The notes below the pieces were generated by a model, which saw only the letters and a program-made list of their open reading frames with translations, was not told the origin of the DNA and searched no databases. From the NCBI GenBank assembly GCA_009823395.1, contig CM020519.1:1663501-1727500 (forward strand): a stretch of 64,000 nucleotides of DNA, in the 5' to 3' direction. Positions within the stretch are counted from its first letter, which is position 1; the number at the start of each line of letters is the position of its first letter. The translations under genes and the position numbers were made by a program. The stretch comes from Thamnaconus septentrionalis. Lineage: Eukaryota > Chordata > Actinopteri > Tetraodontiformes > Monacanthidae. This document shows positions 50,798-63,119 of this stretch, one piece after another.

Positions 50798-52021
50798 CCC
50801 TCTGCTGCCTGCTCACAGGGCTGCTGAACCTCTCCTCGTCCCAGAGGATGTCGGTGGAGAACGTCACCCTGGTCCGCCTGGTAGAGGGCGAGCAGGACCA
50901 GGAGGGGGCGCCGCCTGCCCCTAGCCCCACCGCCACCGCGCTCCCCCTGGTGGCGGGCGTGGGCCTGCCCCTGCAGGTCTTCCTGTGCGCCTCCATGGTG
51001 GCCATCGTGCTGCTGGCGCTGCTGGGCAACGCGCTGGTGTGCCTGATGGTGTACCAGCGCTCGGCCATGCGCTCGGCCATCAACATCCTGCTGGCCAGCC
51101 TGGCGCTGGCCGACGCCCTGCTGGCCGCCCTCAGCATGCCGGCGGCGCTGCTGACCGTGGCGGCGGGCCGCTGGCTGCTGGGCGAGTCGCTGTGCCGCGT
51201 GTCGGCGGCGCTCTTCTGGCTGCTGGCCACCGAGGGCGCCGCCATGCTGCTGGTCATCAGCGTGGACCGCTTCCTCATCATCATCGCCCGGCGCCAGGAC
51301 CAGCTGAGCCCGCTGGGCGGGCTGCTGCTGGCGGCCGGCAGCTGGGTGCTGGCGCTGACGCTGGCCCTGCCGCTGGCGCTGGGCGCCCGCCGCTGCCCAG
51401 CCCCGGGCGCCCCAGTGCGTGCTGGGCTACAGCGGGAGGCGGGCGGCCGGGCTCACGCGCTGGCGCTGACGCTGGCCTCCTTCTTTGCGCCCTTCGCCGT
51501 CATGCTCTACACATTCCTGGGCGTGGCGGGCGCCATCCGCCTAACGCGTGCGGCGCGTCCACAGCCACCCGGCGGTGGCGGTGGACGGCGTGAGCCTGAG
51601 CCAGGCGACGGGCGGCGCCAACAAGAAGCCGCTGGGCCTGCTGGGCCTGCAGCGGCCCTTCCGGGTCAGCGTGGACGTGAGCTTCAAGACGCGAGCCTTC
51701 GCCACCATCCTGCTCCTCTTCGCCGTCTTCGCCGTGTGCTGGGCGCCGCTGGCCGCCTACAGCCTGGCCGCCACCTTCAGCCGCCGCTTCTACGGCGGCG
51801 ACGCCTTCTTCCAGGTCAGCGCCTGGGTGCTGTGGCTGTGCTACCTCAAGTCGGCCCTCAACCCGCTCATCTACTACTGGCGCATCAGGAAGTTCCGCGA
51901 CGCCTGCCTGGACCTGCTGCCCCGCTACTGCAAGTTCCTGCCGCCGCTGCCCGGCAACGCCAAGCGCCGCATTCAGCCCAGCGCCGTGTACGTGTGCGGC
52001 GAGCACTGTGCCGTGGTCTGA
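50698..52021 (+). CDS. GPR63: GPR63, orphan class A G protein-coupled receptor (three apparent frame breaks)
   Basis: A single coding exon opens after an acceptor at 50545. The start is ATG 50698 (MVHPSTAVL) and the stop is TGA at 52019-52021. Family motifs are GNALVCLMVYQ (TM1), RSAINILLASLALADALLA (TM2), SVDRFLIII (TM3 end, DRF instead of DRY), KTRAFATILLLFAVFAVCWA (TM6, CWAP), LKSALNPLIYYWRI (TM7, NPxxY type) and the tail RRIQPSAVYVCGEH. The tail and TM6-TM7 fit GPR63 better than its relative GPR45. Frame breaks lie near 51395-51413, 51430-51460 and 51540-51550. Their net effect is one extra base, and compensating for them gives about 440 residues (human 419). A poly-Ser run encoded by (AGC)n (50764-50796) sits in the N-terminus. 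Short upstream ATGs in other frames precede the start. Confidence 0.92.
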
Positions 52022-52181
52022 GGTCGGTGAAGCCCCGCCCCCAAAAGAAAACACTGGAACTCTGGCGAAAAGCGCACTCGTCTCGTATTTCCTGGCTCTG
52101 TTTTTACTGTTTGGTGGTACAATTTTTTGCAAAAGTCAAGGAATAATTCAGTACTGTAAGGAAAAGAAATACATAGATGAG

Positions 52182-53036
52182 GGCGACACAGTGGCGCGGT
52201 GGTTAGCACTCGCCTCTCACAGCAAGAAGGTTGCAGGTTCAATTCCGGGGTCTCCTGGGGTCTTTCTGTGAGGAGCTTCCATGTCCTCCCTGTGTCTGCT
52301 GGCCTCTCTCCAGGTTCTCCAGCTTCCTCTCACACTCCAAAAACCTGCGTGAGAGGTGATTTGGGAACTCTAAATTGTCCGTAGGTGTGAGTGCGAATGG
52401 TTGTTGGTCTCTGAAGCTGCGTTTCCGTGACCGTTTTTCCACAAAATAAAAGCGGTGTTTCTAAAATTTCGACAAAGCACAGCTGCGATTCGCAGGTGTT
52501 GCCACTGAATGGTGTGAAGCTCATAAACCGTGGTTCTGGTCCCGCGAGACCCACTGCGAGGAGGATGGAGGTCCAAAATATTTTGCGTTCAAAATTCAAA
52601 ATATAACGACCGTTGGTTGCCGTCAAGAATGGTTGTTATATTTTCCTATTTGATGACTTGTAAAAAAAAAAAATTCCGTCTCCTCCTCCGTCCAATCGTA
52701 ACCATTTTCACTGGTCAGTGAACTGGTCACGTGACCCCGTACGTCACGTCCGCTGACGCGTCAATGCGAAAAAAGTGTTTCCGTGAGACTTTTGAGATAT
52801 TCCTCAATATGGATACGTCAAAACCTTTGAGCCATATTTGAGAGGTTTTTCCACGTTAAGCTGTTTCCCAGGTTTCGCGCAATTCCAGGGGGGTCATGGA
52901 AACGCAGCTTACGTGTCCCTGTGATGAAGTGACCACTGGTCCTGGACCAGTGGTGGCAGCTGGGAGAGGCTCCAGCAGACCCTGAGTTCCCTGAGTTGAG
53001 CAGGAAGTGGCTGCTGAAGATGGACGGATGGATAAA
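52182..53036 (+). mobile_element. tRNA-derived SINE split by a DNA transposon
   Basis: The 5' half (52182-52413) has pol III boxes (GTGGTTAGCACTCGCCTC; GGTTGCAGGTTCAATTCCGG). It also has the typical teleost body: GTCTTTCTGTGAGG, TCCAAAAACCTGCGTG and AACTCTAAATTGTCCGTAGG. The 3' part resumes at 52912 (CCCTGTGATGAAGTGACCAC, then GCAGCTGGGAGAGGCTCCAG) and ends in GGACGGATGGATAAAT. The inserted piece is listed separately. Confidence 0.82.
52414..52911 (+). mobile_element. Short DNA transposon, family B, copy 3 (full length, nested)
   Basis: About 500 bases with 20-bp terminal inverted repeats: GAAGCTGCGTTTCCGTGACC on the left and TAAGCTGCGTTTCCATGACC read inward from the right (two mismatches). 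There is no transposase frame, so it is a MITE-type element. It interrupts the SINE at 52182-53036 and is therefore the younger insertion. No clear target duplication could be assigned. Confidence 0.8.
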
Positions 53037-54410
53037 TCACTGAGGAATTCCAGTGTGGGCGGGGAAAATGTGTCCAGGAAAACGTTTTTGAAGCTACAAC
53101 CAAATAGCTTTCACACTGGCGTGAACAGGAAGTGTCTTAGCAACACCAGAGAAGAAGAAGAAAGAAGAAGAGACAGACCGTGATGGGTTGTGTGTTTGCA
53201 GACACTTTACCTTTAAATCATCAGCACCTTTTTGCTCGCCTAGAAAGACGCTACATGCTACTTGATGTGTATAAAGTATAGTTGACACTGTTGCCATTAG
53301 ATTCACATTTTTTTGTTTTTGTTGGGTTTTTTTTGTGCTTTCATCCCCTTCAGTCTCGAGAAAACAGGGTATAAAGCAAAGGGGGGGGGGAAACGGTTGT
53401 TTTTGCACAACGTTTCTGCACAAACTTGCCTTTTTTTTCCTCGCTGGAGCCTCTAAACCCCGCCCCCATCGCCGTCCGATCACGGTGTGGCGGAGTAATT
53501 TCCTGCAAATTCACGCCTTTGGAAGGAAACTGGACTTCTTCACTCGCCTGGACAATGTTTTTTAGCTTTTTGTTTTCTTTTTAAATCCAGAGATGGAGAC
53601 GAAGGAAAAAAAAAAATCAGTAGCAGTTTTGCATTATTTATTTTTTTTCCAGTCTTGACAATTTGACCCCGACTCTGCGCTCAAAGTCCAGTTGCCTTCC
53701 GGTTGCGGCCAGTCCTCCCACCATTCCTCCCTCCTCAAATCTCAGGTGTGAATTCCTCCCGAGTCAACGTCGGGGAAAAAAACCATCGGAAAAATGCTCT
53801 TTGTTGCGATCTTTTAACCTAGTTTTTCCAGTTTAAATTACATTTAAAGGGGAAAGTGGAGGGAAGGAAAATGCAGTTGTTGTCCAGTTGCAATACGTTG
53901 CTCTCTAGCGTGGAACCCCAGGATTCGGGATGTTCGGAAGTCCTGTCGCCCCCTGCAGGTGCTCACGAGGAAGATCTCCACTGCCTTAAACACTGAACGT
54001 TTAGCCGCCACGTGTCTCCTTGACAGCAGCCTGACGGAAATGTTCTCAGACCTTCGGCCAACTTCCCCTCCCCCTCAGTGCAAAGCAGTTTGTAAGATTT
54101 CGAGCGATAAAAGCCAGCAAAATCGGAATTAGCGACGTTTATTATCGTGAGGGAAACAGCATGACCGCAAAACTTCTTTGTATCGTTCCTTTCAAAGTCG
54201 TCGCCCTCGGCCGGCATCGTTCCCCTTCTCGCCGCCCGCCGCTGACTTTTAGGTGGGCGGAGTCACGCCAACGTTGGAATGCCTGTTTTTATTCATTTTT
54301 GTATTTCAATGTTTTAGGATGTGCCTCTTGATTAGTGCGTTTGCCAGTCAGAATGCTGCTACATCTGGTGAAAATGTGCAATTTTTCGGTGTACTGTACC
54401 GTTTGAATGT

Positions 54411-54416
54411 AATAAA
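54411..54416 (+). promoter_or_regulatory. GPR63: Polyadenylation signal, probably GPR63
   Basis: AATAAA followed about 15-40 bases later by GT-rich sequence. If it serves GPR63, the 3' UTR is about 2.4 kb and includes the SINE with its nested transposon. Confidence 0.45.
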
Positions 54417-54430
54417 ACTTTCTTATCTTG

Positions 54431-54641
54431 GTAAATTTGTCGGAGGGTTTTGTCCACCGTGGTCAATGACCATGTGCTGAATTTTATTTCTAATATTGTT
54501 GGAGGGTTTTTCATTTTGTGGCCCTGGAAAAAAAAAAAAAACTTTATTCCCGAAAAAACACTTTTAATGCTGACAAAGTGATAACAAGATAGCTCACAAA
54601 GCAGAATATGCTGTGTGTGTATATATATATGTGTGTGTGTG

Positions 54642-54720
<79 letters not shown>

Positions 54721-57700
54721 AAACTTTTGAATGCTAGTGTATATATAATATCAAATGAGTCTTTCTGAGTGAGTCCTGCTCCAAGGTCGAGCCGCACTGC
54801 CGCCAACACGGTGATTTTAATTGGCCCAGCGGGTTGACGTGACGGCCGTCCACCTTTAATCTGGACCCCAGAAGGTCCTTCAAAGAGACGTTAATCTGCT
54901 CCCAACATGAAAGGTGAGCAAATGAGGCCGGCTGGCGGGCGTCACGGTTGCAACACATCCATGAAAGGTCAGCCACGGGTTCTTTTTTTTTTTTTTTTTT
55001 TCAAACCATCCCAGCAGACACCAGCAGGACCTCCTCTGACCTCTGTGACCTTCAGTCGGTGGGTCGGTCCAGATCCATCCGAGTCTCCAGACGTGACGGG
55101 TGGGCGAGAGAGAGAGGGAGAGAGAGAGAGAGGGAGGACAGTGGCGGCGGCGCTCCTAATCATCTTCCTCGCTGGGACTCATTATGCAGCCGGCGGCGGC
55201 TAATGAGCGGCGCCCGCAGCTTTGAAGCTTCACTTTAATCACGGCGCCGCAGAAGACCATTCCTAAGCAACGGCCACTCGCCGACGTCTCGGGGGAGGGG
55301 GAGGAGGAGGGGGCGGGGTGACGAGCTGCAGTGTGGGTGTGGGACGGGTGGGGGGGGGGGACAGAGTGGGAATACACCGTAAAAAAAAAACCTCAAAAAT
55401 AAGCCCTCAAATCCAGCAGGTTCTGCTGAGATGATTAGAACTCCCAATTTGGATTTTCTTGTTTCTTTGAAAACTCAGCTTGAAACTTTTTTTTTTTTTT
55501 TTTTTCTCCGGCGGGGATGATGATTGAAGTTCAGGAAGTTTAAAACTCTTCCAACAACAGAGTTGAAAGAAGAGACTTTCACTTAAAATTGGAAATCCAC
55601 ACAGCTCCTCCTACGTCCTGACGCTGGAAAAAAAGAAGTGATGAAGTTTGGCTGAACTACCAGCCGGTGTCTCGACACAGTCCCACCTCGGAGCAGCACC
55701 ACCAGGCCTCCAGGAAAAAAAACAACTTTATTCAATTCAGATGTTTTCACTCCATCGGCATCCTGGGAGAATTCTCCGGTTGATTGGTGCAAATCTAGAG
55801 CCTTGTGTGTTGACTATGATGCCTCATTACAACCCTATGACCTCTGCTGCAAGGTCGAGATTTTCTTTCCCCCTCACTGTCACACACACACACACACACA
55901 CACACACAGCCGTGTGACTCTGTCAGTCTTGACTGCAAGGACTTGTGGGTAACCTGGAGTGCCTCTGATTCCTCTGCGTGGGCTCCGCGTCCGCCAAGTG
56001 GCGATGCCTCTGAATATATTTTCAGTTTTTTCAAGAGGTATCATGCGGTTGCCCCGGGCGACGGCCACGCACTCCAACCAAGGGATGAACTGAAAGGTCG
56101 AGAAGAAGAAGAAGAAGAAGAAGATGAAGAAGAAGAAGAAGAAATGTGAGATTGTGCCGCTAAGCGCGCGGCTTGTAGCGGGCGAATCGAAATGACAAAT
56201 TTTTCCACAATGGCTCAGCAAGCGAAGCTGCTTGTCAGGGAAAGGTGCCTTGATCGGCGCCCCCTTTTGTTTTACACAAACAACGTTAATTACGCCGATT
56301 GGATTTGAGCAACCGTGGGCCGCCGCCGCCGCCGCCTCCGCGAATCCATATTGTTGATAATGGGCCCCCAAACGGCGACGGCGCTGATGCTAATGGTTTC
56401 AATCCCTCCGGGATCTGAAACTCATCCTGCAACAAAGGAACAACGGGGTCGAGTTCCTCACGCGCGCTCTTTGGTGTTTACAGCATTTTTACCGGGGGAA
56501 AAAAAGAGTCATCTCCACACTTTTGTTGTTTTCCCGTCAACAAGAGCCCATTTAAAAAGAATAAAAGAAAAGATCCCGAAGCGCTGATGTTTGCCTGCGT
56601 CCCATCTGGAAGCTCTCAGCTGGCAGTGGGAGGGGCTAAAGAGTATTTTAAAAAGTCCCCCAGAACGTTTATCCAAATTACTTGGTGTGTTCCTTTAGTT
56701 TTTGGATCAAGAGGAGAGATTTCTTTTGAACTGTCCCGTTAAACTGGGATTATACCCATGGGTTACTGGTTTGGACTGTCGGTGCGTCACCCAGCAAACA
56801 AGTCTACGCCACAGACGAGCCGAGACGGTCCTGGTTTATTTCCTCTTATACTGCGACGGGCCCGAGGCGCTTTAAATTTCACGGCGCCGTGATTCATCGT
56901 GCGAGAGTGGGAGTTTTGTTGTTTTGTTTTTTTTAAACGTCTCCATTTCAGAATGAAACTCTTGGTTTCGCATGTCTGACTTCTTGCCAGAAAAAAAAAA
57001 CTCCCACAGGGATCGCGGAGAGTGAAAGGAGGAGAAGAAGAGGAGGAAAAGATTCCACTCTATGCCAGGAGATGCTTGTTTCCATGGTGACGCGGAGGCA
57101 TGTGCTCATGTGTATGATGACCTCACGCAACCATATCCTCCTCCTCCTCCCTCCTCCTCCTCCTCCTGCTGCTGCCGCTGCTGGGATGCAAGGCAGTGTG
57201 TTTTCCTCCTGCTGCAGTCACATGTCGGATTCACAGGAGGAGTTTTGTGTTGGAAACGTGAGAGATCCTCCGAGAACTGGAGTCCACCCACGAGGATTCC
57301 GAGCCGCCTGTTGCACTTCCTGTCTTCAAGGCTCGGCTCACTGGGCCGGCTGAGAAACCTTCTGTGTTACTACCTGAGCAGAGACGCCTTACCTCACTGG
57401 CTGTACCTTTTGTCCATTGTATAGTATTGTATTTATATGTAGTTTGTTTTACTTAGGCCAATCCGTTCTTCCTGATGCCAAACTACATGTTAAAACTACA
57501 TGCCAAACAACATGTTAAATTAATATCAAAATACATGAGATATCTTGCGTGCTGTTGTTCTCAATGTATCCTAATGTTCTGTTGTGTCATGTTATTTTAA
57601 ATGATGATGGCAAAATTTTTTGTTTTGAGGCAGAACTGCAATATTTTGAACATAAGGATCGTGAACGCACCACAGTCAACATTAGCGAGTACGTATTTGC

Positions 57701-57780
57701 AGAGTACATCTTTACTCAGTAGTAGTAGTAGTAGTAGTAAGAGTAGTAGTAGTAGTAGTCGTCGTAGTAGTAGTAGTAAT
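54431..57780. other. Intergenic region between GPR63 and UFL1, left part
   Basis: Contains an (AT)n run at 54646-54716 flanked by GT runs, (GA)n near 55107-55132, and (AC)n at 55884-55908. (GAA)n lies near 56102-56145 and (AGT)n at 57719-57777. A non-repetitive block at about 56180-56460, with TAATTA-type strings and a (CCG)n run, looks like a possible conserved element. FHL5, which lies here in mammals, is not found on either strand. Confidence 0.5.
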
Positions 57781-57941
57781 GACGTACTGCTTTGGGCGGC
57801 AATTTCACCTGGCGTCAACGCTGCTCGTTACCGGAAGTGACCGTGACCACCTTTTCTAGTACAAGTTCATCAGTTCCTTTTAATACTGCATCCACGGTTC
57901 ATCATCTAAAGTAAACGACGAATGACAAACAAGCTGCAAAG
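57781..57941 (+). promoter_or_regulatory. Orphan promoter-like block with ETS site and donor
   Basis: CCGGAAGTG at 57831-57839 is a consensus ETS/GABP site as found at housekeeping start sites. About 80 bases on is ATGACAAACAAGCTGCAAA followed by GTAAGG (donor, exon end 57941). NRF1-like CATGCGCAG is at 57987-57995. On the minus strand CGCCAG then GTGAAA could also be a donor. No downstream exon could be linked. Confidence 0.35.
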
Positions 57942-59003
57942 TAAGGACGACACACGTCACGCTTTTGTGTATTCGAGAGAAAAAAACATGCGCAGTCGAA
58001 TATCTTGTCGAGCTAACGTCAGTTGTTTAGCGGGCTAAAGCTAAGTCTAGCAAGCTACTTTCGCCAATACGCGACTATTTGCGCCGCGTGTTGTGCGTTA
58101 CTCGCTTACATTTCAAAATAGTTTGAAGCACTTTAATAATAAATCTGTTACTAAATACACATATTGTAGTATAAAATCACACTGTGGGGGACCGAACGCA
58201 CTGGGTTGGGCTGTCGGACATGGCTAATGTGTTAGTGCTAGCACTTATCTGGAAACTATAAGCATATATTCGTTTTCTGATAAGAACCTATACCAGTACG
58301 CATGTTGTTCTGTTATGTTTTTGTGCTAGTGTGACAAATTACAAATCTCCAAAAAAAAGGTTTTGCACTGACTAAATGGAAAATTACAAGTGGCTGTTTT
58401 GCTGTAGCTATAATTAATGTGTGATTTTAATACAGTTGGAATTTAATTATCAAACTGAGCATCTGCTCAGAACCCTGAATTGGCATGAATAAAATAAACA
58501 AATGAAAGGTTGGCGGCTGTGTTGGCATCACTGTTATTGGTATTTGGTGCCCCCATGTGGTAGAATTGAGGACCAGCTCTTGAAAGGGCCAAAATGTGTG
58601 AAGCGAGTTCCCGCTTTCTGTCCGCCTTAGACCTTCTTCCCATCCACTTGTTCTCATCAACTTGAAGGAGCAAATGACAGAAAGACGCCCTGAACCTCCA
58701 CACAAGTGGCTGGAAGTGAGCAGGAAGTCTGGCACCGATTCAGAATGACTGACACGCAGTGACCAGTAGGCCTTTAATGGCTGCATTATGATCAGAACCT
58801 CACTGAGGACTTTCAAGGTAGTTTGATTTACATACAGGGATTTAGCTTCCATCATTGAGAATTATGAGGACAGCTCACAGGAATGCAGGGTTAATGGCTG
58901 AATTAGCAGCGTATAATTATTCCTCTGAACATGACAGACCATAAAAAAAAACAACAACTTGTACATCAGTTCCTGCTTGGTGTTTTCTGGCTGTTTGAAA
59001 TGT
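57942..59003. other. Region between the orphan promoter and the UFL1 stop
   Basis: AT-rich unique sequence. It should include the UFL1 3' UTR on the minus strand. A minus-strand ATTAAA near 58775 is the best polyadenylation candidate but is weak. Confidence 0.4.
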
Positions 59004-62000
59004 TCACTCCTCCGTGCCAGGCGTCTTCTTCTGGGACAGAACCAGGTCTTTGACCTGTGGCATCAGGTTGACCAGCTGGCTGCGGACCTCCTCCTCCTCC
59101 TCCTTCTCCTCCTTGTGGCCGTCGCCCTCGGCCTCCTCCTGCTTCCTGGTCTGACTCTGGCTCACCAGCTGCTTCACCACCAGGCCCTGGTAGGTGGACA
59201 GCAGCTGCTGCTGCTCCTGTGGGAGGGGAGGACACCACACCACACCACACCATTGATGGTTGAAACTCACACAAGCTAGTTTGAGGTTCTCATTGCTAAA
59301 GCTGGAGCTGGAGTTTGGGCCTGGTACCGTGGGTATCCGTCCCGTCAGGGTGGCGATGACCTGGGGCACGCAGCGGCCGGGCGCGTGCAGCATGCACTGG
59401 GTGCTGGCCTGGAACAGCAGCACGCTGGCCAGGTGGAGGACCAGGGCCGGCTCCTCCGTCTCCTTCAGCTGCTCGATGAGAGCCTGACGGTGCAGGAACA
59501 GCGCCTGTCTGCAGCCATGAGGGAAATAATCATTCAAGTTATTGAAGGTTTTTTTTTTTTTTTGAAACTGTGGGAAAGATCAAACACAGTGCCAAGGTCC
59601 TGAACTCGGACTTGGTTTGGCCTCGGCTCTTCAGGACTTCCTGCTGAGGGAAGACGCCGCTCACCTTTCCTTCTTCTTGTCGGCCTTCTTCAGCATGAAG
59701 CCGCACACCTCCGCACACACCTCGATGTTGGTCAGGAAGTCCTCGACGGTCTGGAGGAGAACAAGGGAGAAGAGGAGAAGCTTTGGCTGTGTCTCAATTC
59801 AGGGTCTGCATCCTTGGAAGGAAGCGTCCTCCGTCTGAAGGAAGCATCCTCCGTCTGAAGGAAGCGTCCTCTGTCGGAAGGAAGCGTCCTCCCAAGGACC
59901 CGGCGCAGAAGGATGAACCACACCCCGCCTCCCCGGTAACCACCAGGGACGGTCTAGCCATCGGACTATTTCCTGGTTGCGTCACCGCCGTTCCCTCCTG
60001 CTGGCCAACCCCAGAATTGACGTTTTTATAGCAGCAAGCTAACCATTGGTTCGCCATCTAACGATGGCGGTGGATGTTCAAATCAGTAAAAACCCGTTAA
60101 CGTTAAAAACTGAATATTTTACGTGAAACTTCAATACTTAAATTTATACGTCGTGTCTTTGCCAGTAGATGGCGCTAATTTCAGCTGACTTCCCAGGATA
60201 CAGAAGGACGTGAAGGATAGTAGCGGTACAGCCTTGGAATGGGCTAACAGTAGGGTGCATTCCCAGTACGCATTTGGAGCGTCCTTTGGATTTTTGGGAA
60301 TTGGGAGGAGCCTTCCCACAGTGCTATGGCGCAACTTCCTTTCAAATGCAGCCTTGGAAGGATGCAGAGCCTGAATTGAGACACAGCCTCTGGCTGATGA
60401 TGTCATGGACAGGAAGTAAAAAAGAAAAGGGGGTGGGTGCTTACCTTTCCGTTCAGGCAGCTGTGCAGCTTCATCAGGGGTCCTTTGGTCTCCTCAGACA
60501 GCTTGGCCAGTATCTTCACTCTGACCTGAGGTGGAAACATCAACAGGGATCAGACTGGTGGTCCTGGTGTGACTGCTCCTCCCAGCCAGGGGGCGCCGCA
60601 GCCTCACCTCGCTGCTGATGGCGGCCGGGTTCTCCACAGACATCATCAGGTCGGCAGCCAGGAAGTTGAGCAGGATGTTGGTGACGTCGGTGCACAGGGT
60701 CTTCAGCACGTGCTTGGCGATGTGCACCTGGGTCTCATCTGCAGAGCAGCGCCACACAGAGGAGGTTGGACTCCATGAGGTTGTCAAGCTACGGCCCTGG
60801 TGGGCTGGAGACGTTGGAGGACTCACCAGAGAAGAACTTGATGCCTTTCTCGAAGAGCCGGATGTTGTTGTAGAGGTTGGCCACCTCCTCCTGCAGCTCC
60901 TTCATGCTCTTCTTCTTGTTGGCCCCCGACGGGGAGCTGCTGGACGACATGAAGACCGAGCGCAGGACCTCCTGGTAGCTTTTGTTCAGAGGCCTGCAGA
61001 GAAACAAGCAGGAATGAAGAAGTTCTTGTTTTTTGTTTGTTTTATTTGGAATCTTGGTGTTTCTGCAACAGAGAAGAGCTCAAACTCTTGAGCTCAACCC
61101 TGTTGTGTTGGTGCGAGTCTGATCACCTGACGAGATCTTCTGCCAGCTCGGAGAGGATTTCCTCCGGACAGTCGCTCACCCTCTCCTCCAGCACGGCCTC
61201 GATCTCCTCCCGGCTCATGAAGGAGGCTTCGGCCTGTCTGCCGCGACCTTGGCGGAGGTGAAAGAAGTCATCAGTCTCCCCGAGGTGAGAAGACTCAGCT
61301 CAGCCTCAACCAGCAGAGGAGATCATCCTCCAGCCAGAGGAGCAGAGCAACCGTGAGGTGACCTGACGGTTGCTCTGCTCCTCCTCCAGGCTGGTTGCTG
61401 GGTTGAAAGCTTTGCTGAAGGGCAGCGGTGCTGAGTTGTGTTACTTTGCTGCGTGGTTGTCGTCTCCTCGTCGCTGTCCTCCTCCCTCCTCCCCTTCTTC
61501 TTGGTCTTGCGGATGCGGATCTCTCTGGCGTTGCCGCCGCCGCCGGACTTCACGCTGCCGCTGCCCTCTGACACACACACACACACACACACACACAGGT
61601 CATGTTGTGTGTGCTCTGCTCCCAGGGTCAGAGGTTAAGCCGACCTGTTTCTTCTTCTTGTCGCGGAGCTGTTTTGATTTGGTTGTGGTTTTTGATTAGC
61701 CCCCCCCCCCCACCTATTTTTAAAGGAATTTTAAAATGTATAAATCTATAGAGAACACGCTGGACATTTTTTTTGCAGGACACACAATTCAGTTCCATCA
61801 TTTTTTTTTTTTGCTAGACGTGGATAAACGTGGCCTAGAGTTTTTAATTTCTGTGGTTTAAATCTGGGTGCTGTGCAGTAAATTTGTGTCGTGACTGAAC
61901 GATGAGGAACAATATGTGGGGTTCTGAGAGTCCACCAGTTGAGAAACACTGAATCAGACTTGGAGACTTTGCCTAGCATACGACAGGAACTCCAGTAAAC

Positions 62001-62722
62001 CCCAACCTGTGGCCTTCTTGCGGCGCTCCGCCTCCCTCTTCTCCTTCTTGGACGGCGCCGAGCTCTCGCTCAGCACCGCCGCTTGTTTCAGGTCGTCTTC
62101 AGTGATGACAAACACCGGGTTGCTCTTCACTTCCTGAGACACAACACACACTCGCTTGAGCACCCGTGTCTGGACTGACTGACTGACTGATCACTCTGTG
62201 TGTGTGTGTGTGTGGCGCCACCTTCTGGGCTCTCTGCTGCATGGCCTCCTCGAACAGAGTCAGGCAGCTGCTGATGAACTTCTCACTGACCACCACCGTC
62301 CCGCCCAGCACCCTGGCCGCCGACTGGACCTTGGTGTTCCTCATGGCCTGGTTGATGAGCATCCCCACGTCCTCGGCGGACAGACAGCTGGGCAGGATGG
62401 GCTGTGACGGACGGACGGACAGACAGACAGACGGACGGAAGGACGGACGGAATGAAAAAATCCAACGGTGAGAGGAGGAAAAAAAAGCAGAGAAACTCTG
62501 AGACGTCGCTGGCAGTGAGCCGACTGGGTCGGCCCGCGAGCACCTGTATGTCGGTCCAGGTGGCCGAGCTGACGGCCTCCTCCACCGAGGCCTCCACCTG
62601 GTCCACCAGAGCCTGCCCCACGCAGGCCGCACGCAGGAACAGCAGCTTGTTGGACTTGTAGCGCTTCTTGATGTAGCTGCTGGGGTCGGGGATGCCGAGC
62701 CGGACCAGCGCATCAAACTCTG

Positions 62723-62762
<40 letters not shown>

Positions 62763-63085
62763 AGTCGAGTCCATTTCCTGCAACATTCCACTTGTTGCTT
62801 TTGCAGTCAGACAAGGAAAGATGGCAAATAAAAATAAATAATGATAATAATAATAATAATGATGATGATCCTGAAGCAGAAGCTCCGCCCCTTGCCTAGA
62901 TATCCGTTCTGCTGGAGGAAGGAGTCGACCCAGGAGTTCTGCGTGCGGGCGTAGATGTCTGGGATGTAGACGGCCTTGTCCTGCCGCCCCCCCACCACGC
63001 TGCCCTGCAGCCGCCCGCTCTGCACCAGCTCCTCCAGGACGCCTGCCAGGCCACAGCAGGTCAGTCAGCAGGCAGCCAGTCACTG

Positions 63086-63119
<34 letters not shown>

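Noticed and set aside
57106..57430. Possible short gene near 57.1-57.4 kb
   Set aside because: Frames on both strands are built on CTC repeats and show no conserved motif.
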